The notes: generated by a model not told the origin, from the sequence alone. Numbered from the stretch's first letter, positions 22,511-31,326 are shown. The stretch is DNA of 64,000 bases from Sulfuritalea hydrogenivorans sk43H (GCF_000828635.1 NZ_AP012547.1:1364001-1428000), one strand, 5' to 3'. Made by a program: numbers and translations.

Positions 22511-23866
22511 ATGGCAAGAAAGTATTTCGGCACCGACGGTGTCCGCGGGCGCGTCGGCCAGGCGCCGATCACGCCGGATTTCATCATGCGCCTGGGCTAC
22601 GCGGCGGGTTCCGCGCTGGTGGCGCGCGATGGGCTGCCGGCCAACGAGCATCCGGCGGTGCTGATCGGCAAGGACACGCGCATTTCCGGCTACATGCTGG
22701 AGGCCGCGCTGGAGGCCGGATTTTCCGCGGCGGGTGTCGATGTGATGCTCTGCGGGCCGATGCCGACGCCGGCCGTGGCCTACCTCACCCGCGCCCTGCG
22801 CCTGCAGGCCGGCGTGGTGATTTCCGCCTCGCACAACCCCTACGACGACAACGGCATCAAGTTCTTCTCGGCGCAGGGCACCAAGCTGCCGGATGCGGTG
22901 GAACTCGACATCGAGGCGCGACTCGACCAGCCGATGACATGCATGCCTTCCGCCAGACTCGGCAAGGCGCGTCGCGTCGATGACGCCGCCGGGCGCTACA
23001 TCGAATTCTGCAAGAGCACCTTTCCCAACGACCTCGACCTGCGCGGCATGAAGATCGTGGTGGACAGCGCCCACGGCGCGGCCTATCACGTCGCCCCCAG
23101 CGTGTTCCACGAACTCGGCGCCGAGACAGTCGGCGTTGGCGATACGCCGAATGGCCTCAACATCAACCACGAAGTCGGCGCCACGGCACCCGAAGCGCTG
23201 CGCCGCGCCGTGCTGGAACATCGCGCCGACTGCGGCATCGCGCTGGACGGCGACGGCGACCGTCTGGTGATGGTCGACGCGGCGGGCCGGCTCTACGACG
23301 GCGACCAGTTGCTCTACGTGATTGCCCGCCACAGGGCGCGCAGCCAGTCCGTGCCTGGCGTTGCCGGCACGCTGATGAGCAACCTCGGTTTCGAGCATGC
23401 GCTGGGCCGGCTGGGCATCGCTGTCGGACGCGCCAAGGTCGGCGATCGCTATGTGCTGGAAATGATGCAGCAGAAGGGCTGGCAGCTTGGCGGCGAAAAC
23501 TCAGGCCACATCATCTGCCTGGACCGCCATACCACCGGCGACGGCATCATCGCGGCGCTGCAGGTGCTGGCTGCGCTGCGCGCCACCAGCGAGACTCTGG
23601 GCGAAGCCTGCGCCGATCTGAGCTTGTATCCGCAGAAGCTCATCAACGTCAGGATGCCCGCCGGTTTCGACTGGGCCGCCGCCGACGGCATCACGTCAGC
23701 GGTGAAATCCGCCGAGGCGATGCTCGACGGCAGCGGCCGCGTGCTGTTGCGCCCCTCCGGCACCGAGCCCCTGCTGCGGGTGATGGTCGAGGGACGCGAA
23801 GAAGCGCTGGTGCTCGGTCAGGCCGAGGCCATCGCAGGAGCAGTACGCCAGGCCTTCGGCCAGTAG
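22511..23866 (+). CDS. glmM: Phosphoglucosamine mutase
   Basis: Interconverts glucosamine-6-phosphate and glucosamine-1-phosphate for peptidoglycan and LPS precursors. It has 451 residues, typical of the family. It starts [13 protein letters not shown], has the phosphoserine loop [12 protein letters not shown] with catalytic Ser107, the metal loop DGDGDR, the sugar-binding GGENSGH and the C-terminal [12 protein letters not shown] phosphate site. ATG 22511 follows folP by one base. Confidence 0.97.
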   Translation: MARKYFGTDGVRGRVGQAPITPDFIMRLGYAAGSALVARDGLPANEHPAVLIGKDTRISGYMLEAALEAGFSAAGVDVMLCGPMPTPAVAYLTRALRLQAGVVISASHNPYDDNGIKFFSAQGTKLPDAVELDIEARLDQPMTCMPSARLGKARRVDDAAGRYIEFCKSTFPNDLDLRGMKIVVDSAHGAAYHVAPSVFHELGAETVGVGDTPNGLNINHEVGATAPEALRRAVLEHRADCGIALDGDGDRLVMVDAAGRLYDGDQLLYVIARHRARSQSVPGVAGTLMSNLGFEHALGRLGIAVGRAKVGDRYVLEMMQQKGWQLGGENSGHIICLDRHTTGDGIIAALQVLAALRATSETLGEACADLSLYPQKLINVRMPAGFDWAAADGITSAVKSAEAMLDGSGRVLLRPSGTEPLLRVMVEGREEALVLGQAEAIAGAVRQAFGQ

Positions 23867-23873
23867 AGCTGCA

Positions 23874-23891
23874 AGCCGGCAGACGCCGGCT
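23874..23891. terminator. Hairpin between convergent glmM and EAL-CBS-GGDEF genes
   Basis: AGCCGGC (23874-23880) and GCCGGCT (23885-23891) form a perfect 7-bp stem with an AGAC loop. It sits in the 23-bp convergent gap and reaches into the minus-strand stop codon. There is no T-tract on either side, so it is a weak bidirectional terminator at most. Confidence 0.45.
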
Positions 23892-25773
23892 ACATGGCAA
23901 AGCAGGGCATACCCGCAAGAAGATTCGGCGCTGGCAACACGGCGTCCATGCCGGGGCCTGCATCCGCCGTGCCGGCGCTGCCGCGATATTGGCGGCGTTC
24001 GATGAACAGCACGCTGCCCGGCAGGCGTTTGGCTTCCTTCTTTGCTTCGCTGAGGGCCGCCGATACATCGTGGTGGTTGGCGAAGGCGCCTGGCGGTACG
24101 ATCACGCAGCCGATCGACAGCGCCGGCAGCGCGTGGAAAATCGGCTGTCCGCGTCTGTCCTCGCCATAGTAGCCGCCCGCCGAAAGATGCTCGGCATTCG
24201 TCACATATTTTGGCAGCGTGGCGTCGAACTGCTCGATGACGCGTCGCAGCCGCGCTTCCCAGTCGCGACTTTGCATCAGTACGATGAAGTCGTCGCCGCC
24301 GACGTGGCCGACGAAGTCCTGGTGATCGGCGGTTGTTTCGCTAAGCAGCGCACCCACCTGCTGGATCATCTGGTCGCCGCGCCGGTAGCCATAGGTGTCG
24401 TTGTAGGGTTTGAAATGGTCAAGATCGCAGTAGGCGGCGACAAAGCCGTGCTCCGTCTCGATCAGTCGATCCATCTGTTCGTTGATGGGAACGTTGCCGG
24501 GAAGCTGGGTCAGGGGGTTGGCGTAGCGGGCGGCGCGAATCTGCATGTCGGTGATGATCGCCATCAGTTCCCGGAGGAAGCCGATGCCGCGATAGCGGCC
24601 CTGCCGTGTAATGATGATGGCATCACAGGCTTCGGTGCTGCGCAAGCTGCCGATAAGCTGCGCGACTTCCTGCGCGCTTTGCGCTTCATCGAACACCAGT
24701 GGCGGATCCATGACCATGGTGCAAGGCCGCTTGCCATGGAGTTCGCGGTGAAACGGACGGGCAAAGCGGTCGATCAGCGAATAGCGTGAAATGATCCCCA
24801 CCGGCTGGCCGTTGGCAACCACCGGTACGACATTGAGCCCCGGTTGATGCTCGAAGATGCGGTAGACGGCATCGTTGTCGGTTTCCGGAGAGACCGACCT
24901 CACCTCGTGCAGTATCTGGTCGATGCGTGGCGTCCGTCGGCCTGCTTGCGGGCGCAGCGGCAGCAGCAGAATGCTGTTGTTCATCGGTTGGTCGACGTTG
25001 GGCATGGTGGCAATGGCGCGCTGCGGACGGGCGATGCCGAAGCCCTGCAGGTAAGGAATGCCGATGTCGCGCAGCACCGCCAGTTGGCCTTCCGTTTCCA
25101 CGCCTTCGGCGATCAGGGCGCTGCCGCAAGCGTCGGCGATCTCGTGCATGGCGCGAACAAAATGCAGCTTGAGCGGATCGGTGTCGATGCCGGTGACAAA
25201 GTGGCGGTCGATCTTGACGAACTCCGGGCGCACCTCGGACCACATGCGCAGATTGGAAAAGCCTTCGCCCATGTCGTCCATGGCGATCTGGATGCCGATC
25301 CGGCGAAAGTCCTGCAAGGTTTCCTGCAGATCGGAGAAATCGGTCACCGATTCGTTTTCGGTCAGTTCGATGACGATTCTGGACGGCGGCACGCCAAGTC
25401 GAAGCAGCTCCTGGCGAATCGCAACCAGGCGTTTGCGGCTGGCGTGCAGGCAACTGATGCTCATGTTCAGAAAGAGCCGCAGCGCACACTGCTGCGCGGC
25501 GAACTGCACGATGGCGGTTTCCACCGCCAGCCATTCGAGTTCATGCGTGCAGTCGGCCGCGGCGGCGGCGGCGAACAAGGCACCCGGCGCATGCAGTTCC
25601 GAGCCTTCCGGGCCGCGAATCAGCGCCTCGCAGGCAAGGTAGTTTCCCTTGCGGACATCCAGGATGGGCTGGTACACGGAATGCAGGCCGCGATCACTCA
25701 TCAGGCGCCGCAGCGCGCCACCGTGGGGACTTGCGTCCTCGGTCATCTTGTTGCTTCGATTGTGCATGTTCAT
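23890..25773 (-). CDS. EAL-CBS-GGDEF c-di-GMP enzyme, output of a Sia-like module
   Basis: A soluble 627-residue protein. The EAL domain (about 24-255) keeps E49 (CEALIRG), LNMS (102-105), E136 in ELTENE, DD 166-167 and E223 in AEGVET. A CBS-like pair follows (about 290-405), containing FARPFHRELHGKRPC (337-351). The C-terminal GGDEF domain (about 415-600) has the plausible active motif GGDDF (492-496) but DHQD instead of the inhibitory RxxD. Both halves could be active. ATG 25773 (GAGAGG upstream) is preferred over 25860, which would overlap the preceding gene. In Pseudomonas the fourth Sia gene is a diguanylate cyclase, SiaD, with different domains. Confidence 0.88.
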   Translation of the reverse strand: MNMHNRSNKMTEDASPHGGALRRLMSDRGLHSVYQPILDVRKGNYLACEALIRGPEGSELHAPGALFAAAAAADCTHELEWLAVETAIVQFAAQQCALRLFLNMSISCLHASRKRLVAIRQELLRLGVPPSRIVIELTENESVTDFSDLQETLQDFRRIGIQIAMDDMGEGFSNLRMWSEVRPEFVKIDRHFVTGIDTDPLKLHFVRAMHEIADACGSALIAEGVETEGQLAVLRDIGIPYLQGFGIARPQRAIATMPNVDQPMNNSILLLPLRPQAGRRTPRIDQILHEVRSVSPETDNDAVYRIFEHQPGLNVVPVVANGQPVGIISRYSLIDRFARPFHRELHGKRPCTMVMDPPLVFDEAQSAQEVAQLIGSLRSTEACDAIIITRQGRYRGIGFLRELMAIITDMQIRAARYANPLTQLPGNVPINEQMDRLIETEHGFVAAYCDLDHFKPYNDTYGYRRGDQMIQQVGALLSETTADHQDFVGHVGGDDFIVLMQSRDWEARLRRVIEQFDATLPKYVTNAEHLSAGGYYGEDRRGQPIFHALPALSIGCVIVPPGAFANHHDVSAALSEAKKEAKRLPGSVLFIERRQYRGSAGTADAGPGMDAVLPAPNLLAGMPCFAM

Positions 25774-25840
25774 GCTGTCTTGACCTCTCTTTGGGGCTTT
25801 CGCCGATTCCGGTCTTGCCTCGGGTCCTGCACGGTTGATG

Positions 25841-26233
25841 TCAGGCCGGTTCGACAACAACCGTGCTGAACTTCAGCGAGCGGTGTTCTTCCTTCAGGTC
25901 GATGCCGAACTCCAGCATCATGTCGTCGTCTTCGTCATGCAGCCAGTCGACCGAGATCGAAGGCCCGTTTTCAGCCGCCTTGTCGAGCATGCCGACAAGG
26001 GCGCGAATCAGCTTGGTGCTGGAACTGTTGAAGTAGCGCAGGCCGATGCCGACCTCGATCCGGCTGTCGGCGGGAACCTGGTCCAGGTAGCTCTGGAGGC
26101 TCGCCCGGACCGGGCCGTAGAAGCTCATCGCATTCTCCGGATAGGACTCGCCATGCATGCTGAGGCGATGGCGGGAAAACTCGAACCTGATTTCCGGCGT
26201 TTCATTGCTGGCAGGGATATGCAGATCTTCCAT
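25841..26233 (-). CDS. SiaC-family regulatory phosphoprotein (DUF1987)
   Basis: A 130-residue protein of the DUF1987 family. In Pseudomonas SiaC is phosphorylated by SiaB, dephosphorylated by SiaA, and activates the cyclase SiaD when unphosphorylated. The family phrases are visible: TPEIRFEF, MHGESYPENAMSFYGP and LRYFNSSSTKLI. The residue in the position of the known phospho-threonine of the NTSS motif is Ser70 here. It lies 67 bp upstream of the EAL-CBS-GGDEF gene and 43 bp downstream of the kinase gene. Confidence 0.85.
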   Translation of the reverse strand: MEDLHIPASNETPEIRFEFSRHRLSMHGESYPENAMSFYGPVRASLQSYLDQVPADSRIEVGIGLRYFNSSSTKLIRALVGMLDKAAENGPSISVDWLHDEDDDMMLEFGIDLKEEHRSLKFSTVVVEPA

Positions 26234-26276
26234 GGCTCATTTCTCCTGTGGTGCGGTTATTCGTTGCGGACGCGGA

Positions 26277-26846
26277 TCAGATGGTGGCGCGCAGGTAAAG
26301 ATCGGCGCGGCCGTTTTCGGCCTTGCTGGCATAGGCAATGCTGTATTCGATCGGCTCGGTGGCATCGCGCGCCATGGTCAGGAAGCCGAGGCCGGCGCCC
26401 TTGCTTGATGTATCGCCGGCGTGGCCATCGTTGCGCAGTTGTTCCCGGTAGGCGGCTTTGATTTCCTCGATGCTCATCTGGCGCAAGGGCTCAAGCTTCT
26501 CGTGCAGCCGCGAAACATCCTCCATGCGCACCGGATTGCCGCAGACGACAAAGAACTTTTCGTTGTCATTGCGGCCGACGGCGAGGGCGCCATAGCCGGC
26601 CGGACAGCCGGCGCCGCCGGTTTCCGGGGTTTCCGGGGCGTAGTGCAGGATGTTCTGCGCCATTTCGATGAAGGTGGAAAACACCTTGCGGCGCGCGGTG
26701 CCGCTCGCGTTGACGCTGTCGAGGCGCTGCCTGAGCGTATCGCCGATGGCGGCGACGATATTCTGCGAGAACATGCCGGTGTAGTAGAAGATCACGCCAT
26801 TCTCGGTGGCGGTGGTGCGAAAGGCATTGAACAGATCGAGTTTCAT
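26277..26846 (-). CDS. SiaB-family (DUF6272) protein kinase
   Basis: A 189-residue protein resembling SiaB, the kinase that phosphorylates SiaC. It shows a GHKL-like layout: FIEMAQNILHYAPE (N-box-like, with the Asn near residue 65) and SSKGAGLGFLTMARD (G-box GxGLG near 152). The central region ends with SIAYASKAENGRADLYL. It sits between the phosphatase (14 bp) and the phosphoprotein gene, as in siaABCD operons. The substrate is inferred from context. Confidence 0.83.
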   Translation of the reverse strand: MKLDLFNAFRTTATENGVIFYYTGMFSQNIVAAIGDTLRQRLDSVNASGTARRKVFSTFIEMAQNILHYAPETPETGGAGCPAGYGALAVGRNDNEKFFVVCGNPVRMEDVSRLHEKLEPLRQMSIEEIKAAYREQLRNDGHAGDTSSKGAGLGFLTMARDATEPIEYSIAYASKAENGRADLYLRATI

Positions 26847-26860
26847 GATCGATGCCGCGC

Positions 26861-28135
26861 TTAGAGGCGAAAGCCGATAAGGCCGACGTCGTCGCGACGC
26901 GTTTCGGTGCCTTGATAGTCCTCAAGAGCCTTGAGGACTACCGCGCGCAAAGGCGCCAGGGCCGAGGCATTGCGGTGCTCGGCCAGCAGGGCGCACAAGC
27001 GCTTTTTGCCGAAGGCAATGCGCTTCGGGCCGCCGGGCTGATCGACCAGTCCGTCCGTGGCGAGGAACACCGCCGTACCCGGTGGTACCGGATGGCAATG
27101 GTTTTGCCAGGTCTGGTCCATCGGCGTCGAGGCGTAGCCGACTCCGGCTCGATCGCCTTCGATCAGCTCGATGTCCTCGCCGGGACGCAGCAGGATCAGC
27201 GGCGAATGGGCGCCTGCGTAGATGATCCTGCGCTCGGCCGTCGCCACCCAGCAGAAGGCCGCGTCCATGCCGTCGTCCGAGCGGTGTTCGAGTTCGTCAT
27301 TGCTCGCCGCGCTCTTGTGGCTATGATCGATTTGTCCGAGGGCGCTCTTGACGCGCTGGTTTACCTCGGCCATCACCGCCGCCGGATCATGCCGGTTCTC
27401 GTTGGTGAGGGCGTGGTCGATGAAGGAAGCCATGATCAGCGTCATGAAGGCGCCGGGGACGCCGTGGCCGGTGCAGTCGAACAGGGTCAGGAAGAAACCG
27501 TCGTCGAAGCGGCGGCAATAGAAGTAGTCGCCGCCCACCAGGTCGCGCGGCTCCCACAGCAGGAGGTGATCCGGCAGTTGCGAACGCAATGCCTCGCGCG
27601 ACGGCCGCAGGAAGGAGCGCTGGATGACGCTGGCGTAGTCAATGCTTTCCATCACGATGCGGTTCTTCTCCGCCTGCAGTCCGGCGATGGCGCGGACCAG
27701 ATCCTGCCCGGTGCCCATGCCGGCGTAACGGCCGTCGATCGTGATCACGAAGCCGTCATTGAGTGTCTTGCCACCCTTTTCCACGACGCGGAAGCTCAGG
27801 TCCTGGATGCTCATCCCGCCATCGACGATCAGCGGCTGCTTGTCCATGAAGGCAATGCAGCTCTTGCGTCCGTATACCTCGCGATGAAACGGTCGGGCAA
27901 AGGAATCCATGAAAATGTTGCGGTTGATCAGGCCGATAGGCCTGTCGTCTTCCGTCACCGGCAGCGCCGACAGATTCGGTGCCGAGTCGAAGATGCCGAA
28001 TACCTCGTCGTTGGTCTGGTTCGGCGACGCAGCAGGAAGGGGAAGCAGCAGACTGGCCGTCAGGGCGTTCTGACGGGATGACGCCGCGTTTGCGGTTGAT
28101 GCGGGATGCAAGGCGGCCAAGGCGAGCGCGGACAT
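26861..28135 (-). CDS. CBS-PP2C (SpoIIE-type) serine/threonine phosphatase
   Basis: A soluble 424-residue protein. The N-terminal CBS-like segment (about 43-150) contains FARPFHREVYGRKSC (79-93), closely matching the same segment in the EAL-CBS-GGDEF protein of this operon. A SpoIIE-type phosphatase domain follows (about 160-424), with metal-binding GGDYF (201-205), DCTGHGVPGA (220-229), the ATDGL and RRDDVGL motifs. Known SiaA phosphatases carry a membrane HAMP sensor instead. ATG 28135 has a CCGGAG Shine-Dalgarno. It is the first large gene of the operon. Confidence 0.87.
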   Translation of the reverse strand: MSALALAALHPASTANAASSRQNALTASLLLPLPAASPNQTNDEVFGIFDSAPNLSALPVTEDDRPIGLINRNIFMDSFARPFHREVYGRKSCIAFMDKQPLIVDGGMSIQDLSFRVVEKGGKTLNDGFVITIDGRYAGMGTGQDLVRAIAGLQAEKNRIVMESIDYASVIQRSFLRPSREALRSQLPDHLLLWEPRDLVGGDYFYCRRFDDGFFLTLFDCTGHGVPGAFMTLIMASFIDHALTNENRHDPAAVMAEVNQRVKSALGQIDHSHKSAASNDELEHRSDDGMDAAFCWVATAERRIIYAGAHSPLILLRPGEDIELIEGDRAGVGYASTPMDQTWQNHCHPVPPGTAVFLATDGLVDQPGGPKRIAFGKKRLCALLAEHRNASALAPLRAVVLKALEDYQGTETRRDDVGLIGFRL

Positions 28136-28267
28136 GGGGAACTCCGGAGGAATGTTGATGCGAACGTCTAGCCTAGGGTTCGATTGTTACGCTTCGATCA
28201 CCGAATTGTTGCGTCGCAATGGCTGCATGGCGACGTTGTTGTCCGTCGTCGATGCGCCGCGTGCTGG

Positions 28268-28402
28268 CTACGCCGCCGATCGCGGGCGTGAACTCGATCG
28301 GCGGGCCCGATGCAGGGCGATCAACTCGACGATGCCCCAGAGCAGGGCGCTGCCGATGGCCATTGCCGGATGTGCAATCGTCCTGCGCAAGGTCGGATCC
28401 AT
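28268..28402 (-). CDS. Possible small membrane protein (44 aa)
   Basis: ATG 28402 to TAG 28268 encodes 44 residues. It has a charged start (MDPTLRRTIAHP), one hydrophobic helix (AMAIGSALLWGIVELIAL, about 13-30) and a basic tail (RARRSSSRPR). Third codon positions are strongly GC, like real genes here, and a GGGA lies 9 nt upstream. It reads in the same direction as the Sia-like operon, 132 bp upstream of its first gene. No function is known. Confidence 0.5.
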   Translation of the reverse strand: MDPTLRRTIAHPAMAIGSALLWGIVELIALHRARRSSSRPRSAA

Positions 28403-28417
28403 GGAAATTCCCGTGAG

Positions 28418-28534
28418 TCAGAGGCCGTCGGGCAGCCACAGGCTTATCAAGCCGTTCTCGAAGAGCCTGTTGATCGCGCTCTGCAGGTCAAGCAGATTCA
28501 GTGCAAATGCCCTCGGTACTGGTGTCAGCGTCAT
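28418..28534 (-). CDS. Possible small protein (38 aa)
   Basis: ATG 28534 to TGA 28418 encodes 38 residues ending in an amphipathic-looking stretch (LDLQSAINRLFENGLISLWL) and the tail PDGL. It lies 15 bp upstream of the 44-residue frame, in the same direction. Its Shine-Dalgarno (GGATGG, 3 nt away) is poor. The protein-like composition and tandem placement are the only support. Confidence 0.35.
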   Translation of the reverse strand: MTLTPVPRAFALNLLDLQSAINRLFENGLISLWLPDGL

Positions 28535-28689
28535 GGTCCATCCGGTTTCGGCAGGGAATTCGGGCAGCCTAGCAGCGCGAGGTTAAGAATCCGTTGCAGG
28601 TTTGCGACAGTTGCGTGCGCGCAGTGTCATGCATTTGTCACATTGGCGGACGCCCGGCCGGGGTATCCTTGGCGCTGCCCGGGTTTTGA

Positions 28690-29721
28690 ATGAATGCCGT
28701 GTCCACACACAAACTGGCCGAACTGAACGAACTGGAAAGCATCATCGAGGAGGGCGCCCCCTATCTCGCGGCACGTGTAGTTTGCGAGGTGGCGAGCGAC
28801 GCACGACGCTTCCCCGTTTATGCCATCTGCCTCGGCAATCCGGACCCCGGGGTACCCGCCGTCGGCTTTTTCGGCGGGGTGCATGGCCTCGAACGCATCG
28901 GCGCCGAAGTTGTGCTGGCCTATTTGCGCAGCCTGGTGGCGCGCCTGCGCTGGGACAGCGTACTGCACCGCGAACTGGAATCGGTGCGCCTCGTTTTCAT
29001 GCCCATCGTCAATCCGGGCGGCATGTGGCGCGGCACGCGCGCCAATCCGAACGGTGTTGACCTGATGCGCAATGCGCCGCTGGAGTCGACCGAACGCGTG
29101 CCCTTCCTGATCGGCGGCCAGCGCATCAGCTCCGGCCTGCCCTGGTACCAGGGACCGCGCGGCGGGCCGATGGAGGCCGAAAGCCAGGCGGTGTGCCGCA
29201 TCGTCGAAGAGGAACTGCTGCTACGCCAGTTCAGCCTTGCCCTCGACTGCCATTCCGGTTTCGGCCTGCACGATCGCCTCTGGTTTCCCCATGCCCACAC
29301 CATGCTGCCGATCGAGCACTTGCCCGAAATGCATGCCCTGATGGAAATCTTCGATCAGACCTATGCCAACCACAGTTATCTGTTCGAGCCGCAAAGCCGC
29401 CAATACCTGACTCATGGTGACCTCTGGGACTACCTGTACCTGCAGGCAGAGCATTCCGGCCGCGTCTTTCTCCCGCTCACCCTGGAAATGGGTTCGTGGC
29501 TCTGGGTGAAGAAGAATCCGCGCCAGCTGTTTTCGCGTCACGGCATTTTCAATCCCCTGATCGTGCATCGCCAGCAGCGCGTGCTGCGGCGGCATCTGTC
29601 GTGGCTCGAGTTTCTCGCCCGCGCCGCCAGCGGCTATCAGCGCTGGCTTCCCTCCGGCGCGGCGCGCATGCAGCATCGCGAGCAAGCCCTGTCACTCTGG
29701 TACCGCAGCAGCGGCGCATGA
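28690..29721 (+). CDS. M14-family zinc carboxypeptidase/deacylase
   Basis: A 343-residue cytoplasmic hydrolase of the carboxypeptidase A/succinylglutamate-desuccinylase fold. The zinc ligands are visible: H65 and E68 (GGVHGLERIG) and H188 (DCHSGFGLHD). The catalytic Glu is E266 (LTLEMGSW). NPGGMWRGTRANPNGVDLMRN is the substrate-side region. No signal peptide is seen. The substrate is unknown. The stop overlaps the next ATG as ATGA, so the two proteins are likely made together. Confidence 0.85.
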   Translation: MNAVSTHKLAELNELESIIEEGAPYLAARVVCEVASDARRFPVYAICLGNPDPGVPAVGFFGGVHGLERIGAEVVLAYLRSLVARLRWDSVLHRELESVRLVFMPIVNPGGMWRGTRANPNGVDLMRNAPLESTERVPFLIGGQRISSGLPWYQGPRGGPMEAESQAVCRIVEEELLLRQFSLALDCHSGFGLHDRLWFPHAHTMLPIEHLPEMHALMEIFDQTYANHSYLFEPQSRQYLTHGDLWDYLYLQAEHSGRVFLPLTLEMGSWLWVKKNPRQLFSRHGIFNPLIVHRQQRVLRRHLSWLEFLARAASGYQRWLPSGAARMQHREQALSLWYRSSGA

Positions 29722-30479
29722 GCACCTGGATCTTCCTGCGCGGACTGACACGCGAAAGTCGCCACTGGGGAGACTTTCCGGAAGTCTTTCGCCGGGCCAT
29801 CGCCGATGCCGACATCGTCACGCTGGATCTGCCCGGCAACGGCCGCCTGAACCAAATGGAAAGCCCCCTGCGCGTCGATCTGATGGCCGACCATTGTCGC
29901 GCCGAGATGCATGCGCGCGGCATCAAGCCGCCGTACTTTTTGTTGGCAATGTCGCTTGGGGCGATGGTGGCACTGGCCTGGGGGCGGCGCCATGCCGAAG
30001 AAATATCCGGCTGCGTGCTGATCAATACCAGCGTGCGTCCTGTCAGCCATTTTCATCAGCGCTTGCGGCCCCGGAATTATCCAGTCTTGCTCAAGCGCGC
30101 CTTGTTTGGCGGCAGTCCGGACGAATTGGAGGCCACGATCCTGGAACTCACCAGCAATCTTGCCGGCAATCGCGCATCGATACTCGATGCCTGGATCGCA
30201 TTGCGAGGCGAATCCCCGGTCTCGCGCCGCAATGCATTGAGGCAGCTGTGGGCGGCAAGTCGCTACCGGATTGATGCCCGGCCCGCGACGCGCTTGCTGA
30301 TCCTCGCCAGCACGCGGGATCGTCTTGTCGATCCGTGCTGTTCGCGACGGCTGGCCCGGTGCTGGGAATCCGGCTTTGCCGAACATCCGGATGCCGGCCA
30401 TGACTTGCCGCTCGATGACGGCCCCTGGGTGGCACGGCAGGTGCGGTATTGGCTTGCTACGGCGCCGTCGTCCGGGTAA
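29718..30479 (+). CDS. Alpha/beta-fold hydrolase
   Basis: A 253-residue hydrolase. The nucleophile elbow is AMSLG with Ser79, the oxyanion region near LRGLTRESRHWGDF, the acid Asp in STRDRLVDP and the catalytic His in DAGHDLPLDD. The start ATG 29718 overlaps the M14 peptidase stop (ATGA). An upstream in-frame extension to 29496 is only overlap with that gene. Esterase, lipase or peptidase activity cannot be separated. Its last 23 bp overlap the convergent phosphoesterase gene. Confidence 0.85.
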   Translation: MSTWIFLRGLTRESRHWGDFPEVFRRAIADADIVTLDLPGNGRLNQMESPLRVDLMADHCRAEMHARGIKPPYFLLAMSLGAMVALAWGRRHAEEISGCVLINTSVRPVSHFHQRLRPRNYPVLLKRALFGGSPDELEATILELTSNLAGNRASILDAWIALRGESPVSRRNALRQLWAASRYRIDARPATRLLILASTRDRLVDPCCSRRLARCWESGFAEHPDAGHDLPLDDGPWVARQVRYWLATAPSSG

Positions 30480-31317
30480 GGATGATGGGGCAGGGGAGGT
30501 CATCGAAACTTCCCGGAGGGATGCGCGGCGCTGGCACCGGCGATACGGCACCGGGGAGTGCTTCGGTCGCTGCGGCGGCGGCAGCAGGTTGCCAGGCGCG
30601 CACCAGTTCCAGGCGGCCGTCATGGTGTTCGACGATGGCGGTGCAGCTATCCACCCAGTCGCCGCAGTTGACATACACGACGCCCTCGACCGGGCGGATT
30701 GCCGCGCAGTGGATGTGGCCGCAGATCACGCCGTCCAGTCCGCGTTCGCGCACGGCGTGGATCAGTGAATCCTCGAAGTCGAAGACGAAGGACACGGCGC
30801 GCTTGACGCGGCTCTTGGCGTAGCCGGCGAGCGACCAGTAGCCGGGGCGGCGCAGCAGGCGGCGCAGCCGCGAGAGCGTGGCGTTCACGCGCACCAGCAG
30901 GTTGTAGCCGATGTCGCCGATCACCGCCAGCCAGCGGTGGTAGCGCGTCACCTGGTCGAACTCGTCGCCGTGCAGCAGCAAGTAGCGGCGGCCGTCAGCG
31001 GCGACGTGGATATGTTCGAGCCTGACCTCGATGTCGCCGAAGGAGACGCCGTCGTACTCGCGCATTGCCTCATCGTGGTTGCCAGGGATCAGCATCACGC
31101 GCTGGCCGTGGCGGGCGCGGCGCAGGATCTTCTGCACCACGGTGTTCTGCGCCGGGGTCCAGTGGATGCCGCGGTTCATCGACCAGAAATCGATGATGTC
31201 GCCGATCAGGAACAGGTTGTCGCTTTCGTGGTCGCGCAGGAAGTCGAGCAGACGTTCGGCCTGGCAGCCGCGGGTGCCGAGATGGACGTCGGAAATGAAG
31301 ATCGAGCGAACGTGCAT
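30457..31317 (-). CDS. Calcineurin-like phosphoesterase, PlcP/LpxH-related
   Basis: A 286-residue metallophosphoesterase. Metal-site motifs: SDVHLG (D10, H12), LIGDIIDFW (D40), IPGNHDE (N80, H81), LLHGDEFD and CGHIH. Databases usually label such proteins UDP-2,3-diacylglucosamine diphosphatase. The closest characterised homologues in a setting like this are PlcP enzymes, which cleave phospholipid head groups to diacylglycerol under phosphate starvation. Next to glycosyltransferase, diacylglycerol kinase, ornithine-lipid and pst genes, PlcP is the better guess. The C-terminal 30 residues are Ala/Pro-rich. Confidence 0.82.
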   Translation of the reverse strand: MHVRSIFISDVHLGTRGCQAERLLDFLRDHESDNLFLIGDIIDFWSMNRGIHWTPAQNTVVQKILRRARHGQRVMLIPGNHDEAMREYDGVSFGDIEVRLEHIHVAADGRRYLLLHGDEFDQVTRYHRWLAVIGDIGYNLLVRVNATLSRLRRLLRRPGYWSLAGYAKSRVKRAVSFVFDFEDSLIHAVRERGLDGVICGHIHCAAIRPVEGVVYVNCGDWVDSCTAIVEHHDGRLELVRAWQPAAAAAATEALPGAVSPVPAPRIPPGSFDDLPCPIILTRTTAP

Positions 31318-31326
31318 GGCCTGTGC

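Noticed and set aside
28134-28586. 150-codon plus-strand frame upstream of the M14 peptidase
   Set aside because: It lacks a ribosome-binding site and is antisense to the better-supported small minus-strand frames.
30457-31317. Calling the phosphoesterase LpxH without qualification
   Set aside because: The fold fits, but the neighbourhood of lipid-remodelling and phosphate genes favours a PlcP-like role; sequence alone does not decide.
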